Below, in pieces: positions 1-15,327 of a DNA stretch of 64,000 nucleotides. Source of the DNA: Theodoxus fluviatilis (Eukaryota; Mollusca; Gastropoda; Cycloneritida; Neritidae); assembly GCA_034096865.1 (NCBI GenBank), contig JAWQFJ010028907.1:7501-71500 (forward strand), read 5' to 3'. Made by a program: the position numbers and the translations under genes. The notes beneath the pieces were generated by a model, which saw only the letters and a program-made list of their open reading frames with translations, was not told where the DNA came from and did no database searches. Position 1 is the first letter of the stretch. Each line of letters begins with the position of its first letter.

Positions 1-1218
1 GTCTGTGTTACAGCAACACCTGGGTGACGGGAGTACTGTCTGTGTTACAGCAACACCTGGGTGACGGGAGTGCTGTCTGTGTTACAGCATCACCTGGGTG
101 ACGGGAGTGCTGTCTGTGTTACAGCATCACCTGGGTGACGGGAGTACTGTCTGTGTTACAGCAACACCTGGATGACGGGGGTACTGTCTGTGTTACAGCA
201 ACACCTGGGTGACGGAGTACTGTCTGTGTTACAGCAACACACTGGATGACGGGAGTACTGTCTGTGTTACAGCAACACCTGGGTGACGGGAGTATTGTCT
301 GTGTTACAGCAACACCTGGATGACGGGAGTACTGTCTGTGTTACAGCAACACCTGGGTGACGGGAGTATTGTCTGTGTCACAGCAACACCTGGATGACGG
401 GAGTACTGTCTGTGTTACAGCAACACCTGGGTGACGGGAGTACTGTCTGTGTTACAGCAACACCTGGGTGACGGGAGTGCTGTCTGTGTTACAGCAACAC
501 CTGGGTGACGGAAGTACTGTCTGTGTTACAGCAACACCTGGGTGACGGGAGTACTGTCTGTGTTACAGCAACACCTGGGTGACGGGAGTACTGTCTGTGT
601 TACAGCAACACCTGGATGACGGGAGTACTGTCTGTGTTACAGCAACACCTGGGTGACGGGAGTATTGTCTGTGTTACAGCAACACCTGGATGACGGGAGT
701 ACTGTCTGTGTTACAGCAACACCTGGGTGACGGGAGTATTGTCTGTGTTACAGCAACACCTGGATGACGGGAGTACTGTCTGTGTTACAGCAACACCTGG
801 GTGACGGGAGTACTGTCTGTGTTACAGCAACACCTGGGTGACGGGAGTACTGTCTGTGTTACAGCAACACCTGGGTGACGGGAGTACTGTCTGTGTTACA
901 GCAACACCTGGGTGACGGGAGTACTGTCTGTGTTACAGCATCACCTGGGTGACTGTCTGTGTTACAGCAACACCTGGGTGACGGAAGTACTGTCTGTGTT
1001 ACAGCAACACCTGGGTGACGGGAGTACTGTCTGTGTTACAGCAACACCTGGGTGACGGGAGTACTGTCTGTGTTACAGCAACACCTGGGTGACGGGAGTA
1101 CTGTCTGTGTTACAGCAACACCTGGGTGACGGGAGTACTGTCTGTGTTACAGCAACACCTGGGTGACTGTCTGTGTTACAGCAACACCAGGGTGACGGGA
1201 GTGCTCTCTGTGTTACAG
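1..1218 (+). repeat. 37-bp minisatellite containing a 3' splice site
   Basis: About 33 tandem copies of a 37-bp unit, running off the left edge of the window. The unit includes CTGTCTGTGTTACAG followed by CAACACCTGGGTGACG and a GGAGTA tail. The TGTGTTACAG part is a pyrimidine-rich 3' splice site. The last unit diverges and runs directly into the open exon at 1219-1314, so the array is made of copies of the junction of that exon. Variation is mainly CAACAC/CATCAC, GGGTGAC/GGATGAC and occasional short units (near 950 and 1170). Confidence 0.9.
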
Positions 1219-5193
<3,975 letters not shown>

Positions 5194-7735
5194 ACCCCTG
5201 GTCATCGGGCCGGGCCGGAGGCTGAGCCACTGTGCCCCTCAAGCCTGCCCAAGGCTTCGCTCTGTCTGCTCTATACGTTTCTTTCAGGGGCAGGGCAGGT
5301 GCCTCATTTGTGCGTGAGCTACCACCTTTTTTTCGTTTCGGAAGAGTCCACTTTGGTGAGAACCGGGTTGTAGCTGATGGCGCGCCGGCAACGTGTTGTG
5401 AAACGCGTTGGAAAACTAAGATTTATGTCGAAGCTTTTGGATTAATTGGGATGAATAGTTTTGATTGTGACGGTAAACAACTCCCATGTGCTGTTCGTCA
5501 AAGCTGTGCCCCCACCCACCCCCTCGTTTACCCTAAAGAAAGGAATAATGGTACCGTCTTCTTTTTTTATATCACATCTGTGATGAATAGCTTAGTTGTG
5601 TTGAATTCTCACAAAGAGATCAGTGTTCTCATAAATATTTGGAAGTGTTTTGTTTTTTAGATGGCTGGCAATAGTAATATACGTTATGATTATTGTATTA
5701 ATCCATTCATATATCATTTTTTATTCTCTTGGCTTATTTATATGTTTAGATTTTTTTCAAAATATCATTTTATTATGCGAAACGTATTTGAAATATTTAT
5801 GTCTCGTAGCTTCCCAGCGTGGGAACAGTACAGCGTGTCTATATTGTTTCATTTTCGAACGCTTTTTGATGATCCGTATTTTCACTTTTGTTTGCCAAGA
5901 ATTGAACTGCCCTTCTTTTTTAAACTGCTGTTCATGAATATGTAAGATATGCCGGAAGTGAGATCTTACCATTGATGTCAGTATTATCGAAATCCAAGTA
6001 TTTGATGGGAAGTAGTCAGCCTTGCCGATTGCGTGTAAGATATAAACACACGAAATGTCCAGTATTTGCGTACAGATGTTTGATTATTATCCAAGAGTAT
6101 TAATATATCAGTGTGGTTGTCAAACATGGCATTATGAGTGAAGCATTAGAAATTATTATGTATCAGTATTGGCACCCCTCCCCCCTCCCTTCTCCCTCCA
6201 TTGTTTACTGCAAAAACTCTCTCACACAGATGGGAAGACTCTGTAAGCCTGTAGAATACACGATTTGTAAATATACAAAGTATTTACGCCTAGTGAAAAG
6301 TCTTTCATCACAATCAGTATTATTTCCTATTAGAAACTTCTCATTTCAGTTCCTCCGTGCCGTTTTGTAATGCGTTGTCATGCTCATCAGACTTAGTGTC
6401 ATGTTTTGCAACCCGTTGCTGACCATTAGAAATGTTCTGGCTCTGTCCTATTCCCACCCACTAACATTGGTCGAAGTAAGTATTATTTTAAGTATTATCA
6501 ACATTTTTCTCTGCAAGTTTCTGCCCTTCTTACTTGTAGACAATGGTAGTAAATCGAACTGCCTTGTCACGTGTGATTTTGTATCTGGCGCTCCAGCTTC
6601 GAAACGTTTTCAAGCAAGTGCCTTTGCATGTTTTTGTCTGCATTTGAACCAAACCTATGCAGTGTTTGCAGGTACGTGCAGTACCACTTTAGAGGTGTAA
6701 ATACCAATTCACAGTCACAAGAAAAAGCACGCAGTACTTTCACCTTGTTGGTGATGCTGCGGTTGTCAACTCCAGCTTTTGTTGAGGGTGGGTCAAAGTT
6801 GAGTCATAAGCACCAACTAGTCGATAACACCTTGCAAACAGTAAAGCAATACTACTGGCGCACAAGACAGTATTGGATAGAAGGATCAGTATTATCAGAA
6901 CATCAAGCAAACAACCACTGACTGTGATAACACTGTTGATTTATTTCTCACCATTGTGATGTTTAGTGTTCTCTTGGTCAGTATTATTTACCCAAGGGAG
7001 TGCACAGTCGGTTCAAATCGTCATGGTCTTTTTTACTTGGCATGTTTAGCATGAAGAACTCCATAGGGGATTTTTCTACACCCAAAGTACTGGAAACTTT
7101 CATCTTTTGCGGATGAGAGTGTTTTATTTTTATGACACCAGGGCAAAATATCAGTTTAAGCCCGATGTTTTGTCATCTTGAATTTTAAATGTATGTGTGG
7201 AAACTTTTCTTGTGACACTTACACAGATCGTTCATCAAAAGCAAGTATTTTGTCTGGTCATATATTACCATATTTGAGTGTGAAATATAGCCCTATTCGT
7301 GCCCTGCTTCTTTGAAAACACTCGGCGATATGATTCTCATTTCTTTCCATGTATGTCTCAACCTAAAAAAATCTTTCCTGATTGAGTCTCAGTGCACAGC
7401 CGTCAATCTCCGATTTTGCCGAGACATTTTTCAAGGAAAAAATAAGAAGAAAGAAGAAATCTTATTATTGCTCTTGATAAAAATGAGAAGACGCCTTTGA
7501 TTAGTTTTTCTTTCAAACAAACTTACAACGTTTTAAAATATACCTTATTGTGGTCATATTATTAGACATTTATTTGTGTCGAGGTGAATGAGAATGATGC
7601 TCCTTTTACAGAATAATCGCCAACTGCTGCTTTTACTCTGTGATATACGAGTGTTGTTTTTTTCCCCACTGAAAAAGCTATTTGTAGAACTGCTGTGGAT
7701 GTGATAAACAAATAAAATTATAGATTTATGTTAAG
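5194..7735 (+). other. Probable 3' UTR of the tektin-like gene
   Basis: AT-rich DNA without plausible coding potential runs from the stop codon to the first good plus-strand polyadenylation hexamer at 7711. The motif CAGTATTAT(T) recurs in it several times (near 5973, 6160, 6316, 6890 and 6979). The extent of the UTR is inferred. Confidence 0.4.
7711..7716 (+). terminator. Candidate polyadenylation signal AATAAA
   Basis: AATAAA inside ACAAATAAAATTATAG, with a GT microsatellite about 100 bp downstream. It would end the transcript of the tektin-like gene. No cleavage evidence is available. Confidence 0.4.
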
Positions 7736-7822
7736 ACACTCGCCTTTTCTTTCCTTCCTTGTCCTAACAGGGTATTTCTTCTCGGATGAAAGTGTGCATT
7801 TGTGACTGCCTGCATGTGAGTG

Positions 7823-7890
<68 letters not shown>
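7823..7890 (+). repeat. GT microsatellite
   Basis: About 32 GT dinucleotides followed by a short CTG run (7909-7922). A weak partial match to the GGCTATGTAAGGCC repeat family follows near 7950. Confidence 0.9.
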
Positions 7891-8359
7891 CGAGCGTGCA
7901 TGTGAGTGCTGCTGCTGCTGCTGAGGCTAAGCAGCGTATCAACCTGAAGAGGCTATGTAAAGCCAACAGATGGTGATAAAACTCCCTTCAAAAGGGTTAT
8001 ACAAAATTGAGATTAGAACACTTTCACAACAAGCTAGAAGCAAAAAAATGGAAATGAAAAGTTATAAAAGATTCAAGATTTAACACAAAAGATCCATAAA
8101 CATTCAATGTCTCATCACAGAAGTGAGTTTTGGAAAATATCACAGAATTTGATATTGAAAATGTTTGGGCGTGTGAGTGCGTGCGAGCGTGCGTGCATGC
8201 GTGCGTGTGTGTGTGTGTGCATGTGTGTCTTCTGTGGGCCTAATACATAACAGAACCTAAAGACGAGAACGAAACTGAAAATCTTTGAGAATTTTTGTTG
8301 TTAAACATTTCCGACAGACTGTTCAAACCACTCTATAGTGCACAAGTCGAGGACTCTCC

Positions 8360-8565
8360 ACCAGAATGGATCGAAATGGATGGAACCCTATGGCCAATCA
8401 TCCTTCGTAGGCTATTTAAGGCCATTAATCACGGAATCAATGAAACTAAATATCTAGAGTATGCGCAAGTCAAGTCACGATGTACCCATTTATTCGCCTC
8501 TTAAGAATCGCGCAGGGAGACACGGTGGGTTTATGCTCACCCCCAACCCACAGAGACGTACTTTG
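8360..8565 (+). mobile_element. Short dispersed repeat (GGCTATGTAAGGCC family), copy 1
   Basis: It contains CGTAGGCTATTTAAGGCCAT, then CAAGTCACGATGTACCCAT, CGCCTCTTAAGAATCG and CACCCCCAACCCACAG. The same order of blocks appears at 9650-9835 and, inverted, at 52240-52440, with partial matches near 2890 and 58020. The size and lack of a frame suggest a SINE-like family. No clear tRNA promoter boxes are seen. Confidence 0.65.
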
Positions 8566-8630
8566 CACTTAGGTCTCTCCACGCCTACAGGCCCAAAGCC
8601 CTTGACGCTCTCCCTATCTCTCGCCACCAC

Positions 8631-8990
8631 CTAGCTGGCCTCGCTCCAGCACCCACGTTCTGCTGCATTCTTCTGTCTCCACCGTGCTTCTCCAGGTCGC
8701 TTTGGTCTTCCCACAGAACGTTTCCCTTCTGGTGCCCGCCCATGTGCTGTCTCACAGTCGTTCTCTCCACCTCTCATCAACACGTGTCCAATCCAGTTCC
8801 ATCTTCTCTGCCTTAGTTCGTCACTGAGCCTGTTCATTTTTACCTGTCTGCTACCCTCCTTGTGTGTCCCCTTCTCTTGCCACCTGCTTCCCAGGATCCT
8901 CATCAGGCATCTAAACTGGAATACGTCCAACTTCTTCTCTTCAAGCTTTGTAATTTTCCAGGTCCACAGTTCACACAGTTCACAGTTCAC
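8631..8990 (-). mobile_element. LINE ORF2 C-terminal fragment
   Basis: The minus-strand frame encodes LDVFQFRCLMRILGSRWQ, then QRRWNWIGHVLMRG and PEGKRSVGRPKRPG. This is the familiar C-terminal 'W-x-GHV-x-R ... GKR-x-x-GRPK' tail of many non-LTR retrotransposon polyproteins. The fragment at 9340-9520 is a more N-terminal piece in the same orientation, so both are probably parts of one interrupted copy. Clade not resolved. Confidence 0.75.
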
Positions 8991-9221
8991 AGTAATTTAT
9001 TCCGCCAAGTGACATCATTTTTTTTTAAACGAGCACGAGGAAAACTAAGTGATGAAGGCTAAAAGAAAAAAAACAAGAAGCCAAACATACGCATCACTTG
9101 CACACCCTAACATGCCGTTTATACAAAAAAAACATGGACATTTCCCTGTGTACATCACTCACGCAGCTGCACACAGACACAAGAGATAAGGCCGCACCTG
9201 AAACCAAAACAAAGACCAACT

Positions 9222-9239
9222 CTCCCCCCCCCCCCCCCT
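9222..9239 (+). repeat. Poly-C run
   Basis: A run of about 17 C between the two LINE fragments. Confidence 0.8.
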
Positions 9240-9339
9240 ATTACACTCAATAGCAGTCCACATATCCCAGAGGAATGAGAAGTGTCACTGTCACAGATGT
9301 GGTCCCACTGTCATTAAGTACTGCCCTTGCTAGACTCTA

Positions 9340-9520
9340 AACAACATAATATTTGCCTTCATTCCAAATTTTATCGAGTTCCAGATCTTCCTCAGTCTGC
9401 CACATGCTACCCTTGCCTTGTTCAGCCTGTTTTGGATGGCCCGTGATCCTCCTCCGGTCGTTGTCACCACTGCTCCAAGATATATACAAACTCATCGACG
9501 TCTCCAATCTCTTTGTTGCC
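9340..9520 (-). mobile_element. LINE reverse-transcriptase thumb fragment (decayed)
   Basis: Read on the minus strand across small frameshifts it gives VDEFVYLGAVVTTTGG, then AIQNRLNKARVACGRLRKIW. This is the conserved 'F-x-YLG ... I-x-x-R-x-x-x-A-x-x-x-x-x-L-x-x-I-W' block that follows the RT palm in LINE ORF2 proteins. It lies upstream (in minus sense) of the C-terminal piece at 8631-8990. Confidence 0.6.
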
Positions 9521-9649
9521 ACTCCACCAGCTGTGCCACAGGGTGAGCCCGCAATGGGCGGCACGGTGCTCCACTCTGAGGAAGGTTCCAAGGTTTTGAA
9601 GGCTCGTAGGAGAGCTCACCTGCAACGGGCTGCTCATATCGTCGGAATG

Positions 9650-9835
9650 GAGATGAATGGATAGAGTTGTACGGCCCATCACCCTTTGTAGGCTATGCAA
9701 GGCCACTGAGCACAACAATCACAAGAATAGTTCATTGAGTAAAGGCAAATCAAGTCACGAAATCCCTACTTAATCGCCTCTTACGCGTCGCGTTTGGAGA
9801 CGTGGTGGGTCTTTTCTGACCCCCAAATCACAGGG
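9650..9835 (+). mobile_element. Short dispersed repeat (GGCTATGTAAGGCC family), copy 2
   Basis: It contains TTTGTAGGCTATGCAAGGCC, then CAAATCAAGTCACGAAATCC, CGCCTCTTACGCGTCG and GGTGGGTCTTTTCTGACC. It is the same block order as the copy at 8360. Confidence 0.6.
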
Positions 9836-9895
9836 GGCCCTGAATGGAGAACAACTGCTTCCCCAAGATGCTTTTCCCTATGCTACGTTTTGGAG

Positions 9896-10200
9896 GAAAA
9901 AAAGGTGTGATTTTATATAGCGACTTATCACATATGTCTGGGTCTCAAACCGCTTTACATTTTACCCCCTGATCACTGGGCCGCTTGATCAATCCCTCAT
10001 TTGTACCCCACAACATAGTGACAGACATTTAAGACGCACACAGTCAGGTACCAGCACCAACTCCACTCCCTGGGGAGTATTCCAACCTGATGCAGGCTCA
10101 TGGCCGCAAACAAGGGTTAATCGCACTACAATTTGCCAACATGGCCCTCTCATGTACCCAGTTTTACTCCTGGGTGGGGAAGCAATGCTAGTTCGGCAAG
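9896..10200 (-). mobile_element. SINE body, copy 1
   Basis: Nearly the same 300 bp as 12115-12420. On the minus strand it ends with TGTAAAGCGGTTTGAGACCC ... GTCGCTATATAAAATC, resembling the 'AAAGCG-TTTGAG ... CGCTATATAA' tail shared by many SINEs mobilised by L2-type LINEs. The tRNA-like head is missing; the sequence runs into a poly-G run at 10217-10244. Confidence 0.65.
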
Positions 10201-10213
10201 AGTCCCTGGGGGT

Positions 10214-10244
10214 TGGGGAGGGGGGGGGGGGGGGGGGGGGGGCA
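10214..10244 (+). repeat. Poly-G run
   Basis: About 25 G residues with a single preceding A. It could form G-quadruplexes or reflect slippage. Confidence 0.85.
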
Positions 10245-10416
10245 GTCAAGCGCTGCAAGGTCGGCTCGAGGGCTTCTCGGATGAGTCAGGGAGAACCAGT
10301 TCACAAGTCATCGTCCACCACTGCTTCTGTCATTCCATTTTCTTTCTATTCAGGACATGCCCAATGCAGTACTGGGGGTCCCCTATAGCTCTACAAAGAC
10401 TGTCTTGAAATTTTTT

Positions 10417-10686
10417 ACTCACATGCGAAGCAAAAGTGAGTCTATGTACTCACCCGTTTCGTCCGTCCGTGCGTCCTGTCGTCCGTACAAGACTTTAACG
10501 TTGGATTTTTCTCTATCAACACCCAATTTGGCATGATGGTGTATGATGACAAGGCGTCAAAAAACATACATAATGACTTGACCTTGCTTCAAGGTCAAGG
10601 TCGCAGGGCCCGTAAATGTTGTCTAAAAACAGCCATTTTTCACATCCTCTCAGCATGTGAGTCGTGTGGGCTTTGCCCTTCTTGTT
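10417..10686 (+). mobile_element. AAGGTCA-rich element, copy B (internally deleted)
   Basis: It has both family ends (ACTCACATGCGAAGC at the left, GCATGTGAGTCGTGTGGG and CTTTGCCCTTCTTGTT at the right) but only 270 bp. The body after the first AAGGTCA block is missing, with the junction near 10650 where ACATCCTCTCAGCATG joins the right end. Confidence 0.8.
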
Positions 10687-11209
10687 GTTTGAGGCATGGT
10701 GAATCAAGACAGCCAGTTTGGGGAGCGACTTGCCATCCAATGCAGACCCTGGGGAGCAGCAAGCAGGCAGGCAGCATGACCTCGACAGGTGAAGAATGCA
10801 CCCAGAGAGCACTCACTCCCAGAGCGTAAACCTCCGCCAAGAAAGCCCCCATTTCTCTTCCATGACCAGTATAACTCAGGCAGGATGTTCCGCTAGCCAG
10901 GCTGAACGCTACGAACTTAAGTTTATTTAGCGCCTGTTAGCGGTCTCTGAATGTGGAATGCATACGCCGACCGAAGGATTAGTTTGACGTCAACTTCTTG
11001 ATGCACGATAAAATATATCTGTATGCTTCCAATTCGAAAACTAGACAACAGATAACCTCCAAAAGTTAACGGCTTGTTGCTTAAGCGAAACCCCGACCTG
11101 GTACCAAGTTTCACCACAATCCGCTTTGAACTTTTTATTTTGTCGAGTAACGAACATACCAAGCAAGTGACAGAAAAACATAACCTCCTTAGCAGAAAGG
11201 AGAATGGCA

Positions 11210-11520
11210 TGTTGTCACTCTGTTAAGTGTAGCTAGTAAGCAAAGAAGAGTTATCTCCCTCCCTCCCTTCGGCTCCTGGTGTCTCCCCCGCGCGTCCTAC
11301 TTTCCCGGCGCGTCTTGTAGTCAGTTGAATAAAGCATGTACACTAAACGGACGCCTCGCCATCTCTCTCCTTGATTCCGCATCACCACAGACGCGTAAGG
11401 CACGAAACATGGTGGCAGCGGTGGGATTCTAGTTCACTAGAGACCTCGCCTCCATTCTAGTTCACTAGAAACTTCGCCTCCATTCTAGTTCACTAGAGAC
11501 TTCGCCTACCGGCGAAAGTA
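11210..11520 (+). mobile_element. LTR plus primer-binding site of a truncated LTR retrotransposon
   Basis: A candidate LTR of about 200 bp starts TGTTGTCACTC and ends CACGAAACA (11409), with AATAAA at about 11329. It is followed by TGG and TGGCAGCGGTGGGATTC. The latter is complementary to a tRNA 3' end (acceptor stem plus T-arm, a leucine-type sequence from memory), as expected for a primer-binding site. Three short repeats with CTAGTTCACTAGA follow. No gag or pol is present, so this is a 5' fragment. A right-hand LTR was not found. Confidence 0.5.
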
Positions 11521-12029
11521 TCTCTAGCCCAGTTGACATCACGTGATGGAAGGTTTTCGTCCAATTTATGCAAATGGGGTCACACGAGAGACCTGTGCGA
11601 TAGCCGATCTGCTCCCTGACATACGCCATTAAAGTAGTTCTAAGACTATTTCGCACAAAACTCATAACTTACTCTTGTTGAGGCAATAAACAAGGGTTTA
11701 TTCGATAAAATAACATGTTTGTGTTGAAATGGAAACAAGTTTTGACATCTGAATGATATATGTAAAAAGTGGAGAGAAAAATAGTATCAGAACGCACTAT
11801 TTTTGGCGCAATGTTGTAACGCGAAGGGTCAAGTCTATTACGCATTCATTGCGAACTGTGCCAGAGTCACTACTGACTCGGGTTCACAGAATGGCCACTC
11901 ATCGATTAGGACACGGCACTTTCTTGTCCTCTGTCTCACGGCCACAGACACTGGGCATTTGAGTTCAAGCAAGTCTCATTATAGGTCTAGTTACATCCTA
12001 GTTGAAATGTTTTAGTCGTCAAGCGTTAC

Positions 12030-12036
12030 TCTGTGT

Positions 12037-12085
<49 letters not shown>

Positions 12086-12095
12086 TGCGTGTGGT
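12030..12095 (+). repeat. GT microsatellite
   Basis: About 25 GT units with GCGCGT interruptions at the end, immediately before the tail of the SINE copy at 12115. Confidence 0.9.
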
Positions 12096-12114
12096 TGTCT
12101 AAAAATAAAGAAAA

Positions 12115-12560
12115 GGTAAAGGTGTGGTTTTATATAGCGACTTACACCCTTTGTCTGGGTCTCAAACTGCTTTACACTTTACCCCCTGATCACTGGGCAT
12201 CTTGATCAATCCTCACTGGTCCCTCACAACAAACATAGTGACAGACATTTAAGATGCACACAGTCAGGTACCATCACCAACTCCGCTCCCTGGGGAGTAT
12301 TCCAACCCGATGCTGGCGCTTGGCCGCATACAAGGATTAATCGCACTACTTTTTGCCAACATTGCCCTCACAGGTACCCGGTTTTACTCCTGGGTGGGGA
12401 GAAGCAATGCGAGTTAAGCATCTTGCTCAAGGATGCAACTCTGGGAACCGCGCAGCTTCGAACGCCGTACCCACTGGCCGCAAGCGACTGTAGGTCCAGC
12501 GCGCGAACCACTCGGCCACAGAGCCCCACTCGGCCACAGAGCCCCACTCGGCCACAGAGC
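12115..12560 (-). mobile_element. tRNA-derived SINE, copy 2, with head
   Basis: The minus-strand head reads TGGCCGAGTGGTTCGCGCGC, an A-box like that of class II (Leu/Ser) tRNAs. About 50 nt later comes GCGTTCGAAGC, a B-box, so a tRNA-derived RNA polymerase III promoter is likely. The body matches 9896-10200 and the 3' tail ends GTCGCTATATAAAACCACAC. An 18-bp piece of the head (CTCGGCCACAGAGCCCCA on plus) is triplicated at 12511-12560. Confidence 0.7.
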
Positions 12561-12599
12561 CTTGCGTGTGTGCATGGATGTGCCCATGTGAGTGCATGC

Positions 12600-15293
12600 A
12601 TGTACTTGAGTGTGTAGGTGCATGCACGTTTACAATGAATACAACTGTAATGTTCAAGTTTTGTGTCAGAATGCGTGTATCACACAGAGAGAGAGAAAAA
12701 AACACTGTAGGGATCTTAAATATTAACACATACAACATTTTACAGTTACTCACAGTAGCTCTCGAACTTGGGGAACCGCCATTTACTTGAACAAGATTTC
12801 AACTTCCATTTTCCAAACATTGATGATCAGAACACAATATTAACAAAAACAACTACAAAAGTCTCTCTGTACATGATGGTTTATTTATCTTCAGTGACTA
12901 TTATGTCGTGAACATCCAGAAACTCTATTGCATGACAAAGAGATGGAACAGAAAGTTTGCACTTGTTTTCATCTACAAATCACAGAAATTATCGACACCC
13001 TTCTTCCTGCGACTGTACACACATGAAAGAAATATAATTAAAAAAGAGAAAGAAAAAAACAACCTCGAAGACAAAGGAATATCTTCACAGCACACGAAGT
13101 AGACTTACTACGACAGTCTCCTTCTTTTCAAACCAAGTTTGAAGAAGTCCTTCCTGGATACTTTGGACCATGGACCCTATTTAGATGTCAAAACCACATT
13201 TTAAATACATATGTTTAGTTTTTGTCTGTTTTTAATGCTCTTTGCCCAACCTTTGTAAATAAAAACAAACTCTTTTCTCATATGACCACATTTTCACGAA
13301 TTTTTTCTCAGGCTGCAACTAATCAGTCCACAATGAATCCAAGAAATAAAAAGACAACATTCCCTCAAATGTTTAGAGTTCCCTTTCTTTCGTTATTTAC
13401 TGAGGTGTTGGAAGCCACAACAAACACTGGTACAGATCCAATCTGAAAGACTCCATGTAGAACTGAACCAGTTTGGGACGACAAGACAGCAAGTCATGCT
13501 GCATTGTAGCATCTCCCTCTCTCTGCACAAGAGCATTCATGCCTTTCCCCCCGGTCAACGGGCAGTGGATTCCTGGTCTAGAACTACTAAACACCCCACC
13601 CACCCACCTCCAAGTCAGGCCAAGATCCCTATGGGCTAGACACTTAGCCTCACAGCTGGACTTCCTGCACTGGGACTGTGGAAGCCGTCTGCGCTATCGA
13701 TCGCTTTATCACAGCTGGTCTTTTGCCACTGCCTCTGAGATCCAAGCTGGAGTCCAGTAGGTTTTCTTTGGGGGGAAAGGAAGAAGGAAAAAAAACATCC
13801 CTACTTGTGTGATCCCCAGTCTTCAATCAACAACATATGTTTGCATTGTCATAGAATGTATTTACAACTTGTGGCGTTTACCCTTGTTGTTGTGTACAGC
13901 AACGTGACCGGCCAGGCCTAGTGTGTTCAACAGGATCTCTTACAATTGTGAATAGTCGTGATAGACCTGCAGCGGATGAATTCACAACTCCAAAAGGCAA
14001 TGGTAAATATACACCTTTTCCATAGAACAATAGACAACAGGGTCTGTGGTTGCCAGGGCAACTAGTTTAGAACAGATGGTGCCAGAAGAGAAGAAACGAC
14101 TAAAATATTTTCACTGCATCTGGCTACATTTCCCCTCCAGAAAGAAAGAAAAAGAAAAAAATCCAGGCATTTTCAAAACTGTCATAAATATTCATTTATT
14201 GGTGTTCCAAGTAACTCCATGTTCAGTGGAAGTTTGTATATACAGATGGCTGAATGCATGTTGCTACAGATTTAATGAAAACAAATCATAAAACTGCAAA
14301 GTGTGCTCAATTTGAATTCAAGCTGTCTGAAACAGTGAGTGGATGGGTTTATGATTTGCTTGCACAGTTGCAGTCAACAAAAACTACATCACCTCATGAT
14401 CCAAAGCAGGAGTTTAGGTGGTTTATTAAATCAAACAGACCAAATGCATCAAAATGATATGATTGTTGGTGTTAGTATCAAATAAATGAAGTCACAAGAT
14501 TAAAAATGAAACATTTCTTCCAAGTAAATGGACACGGTTCAATTTTGTACATCAAACACTGCCAGCACAGCGTTTCGCAAATCCCATAGAGAGGCCAATC
14601 TCTATACATCAAAGTTCATCTGCATCTACCTACCCTTCCCTCTCGCAGTCAAAGTTTACTTGTCAATCAACACATGTAGAAACCACATCACATTGCACAT
14701 CAGTGAGATAAGCATTAACAGACAACAAAACAAAACACACAAAAACTAAGCCAACAACAAATAAAACATCATCTTTCGCCACATCACCCAGTGCAGGGAC
14801 ACCTCACGATAAGTGCAACACAATCTGACTACCCAGCTCCACAGGGAAAAGTGAGGAATTTTTGCTGTGCCAGAATTGCCTAGACCTGCTACTTACACTC
14901 ACAATCAATTGCTTGGTCATTCTAGAACAAATCTAACGCTCAGGAAACTCTGCAACGGAGAATAATTAGTATTGACAATAATAATTATAATCGTTAATCA
15001 TACAAAATGCTGACATTATTCATCGTTATCTTAACAGTATCATATGTACAAGCTCAATGCACAGCACAGCACAGCATTTCCTAGGAGTCTGAGAAGTACA
15101 GGTTTTGCACCAAAATGGTATTTTAAGTTCTCACAGACATACCAACCCAAGTCAACTTTGATGGGAATGACTAAAAACCTCAAAGTCAAAAACGAAGTAT
15201 TCACTTTTTCACTCACTGAGACAATCACCTGATTAAACACTCTACAAGAAAATAAATCAACTTTCATGTATGTGTGTATGTTGTGTATGTTTG

Positions 15294-15327
<34 letters not shown>

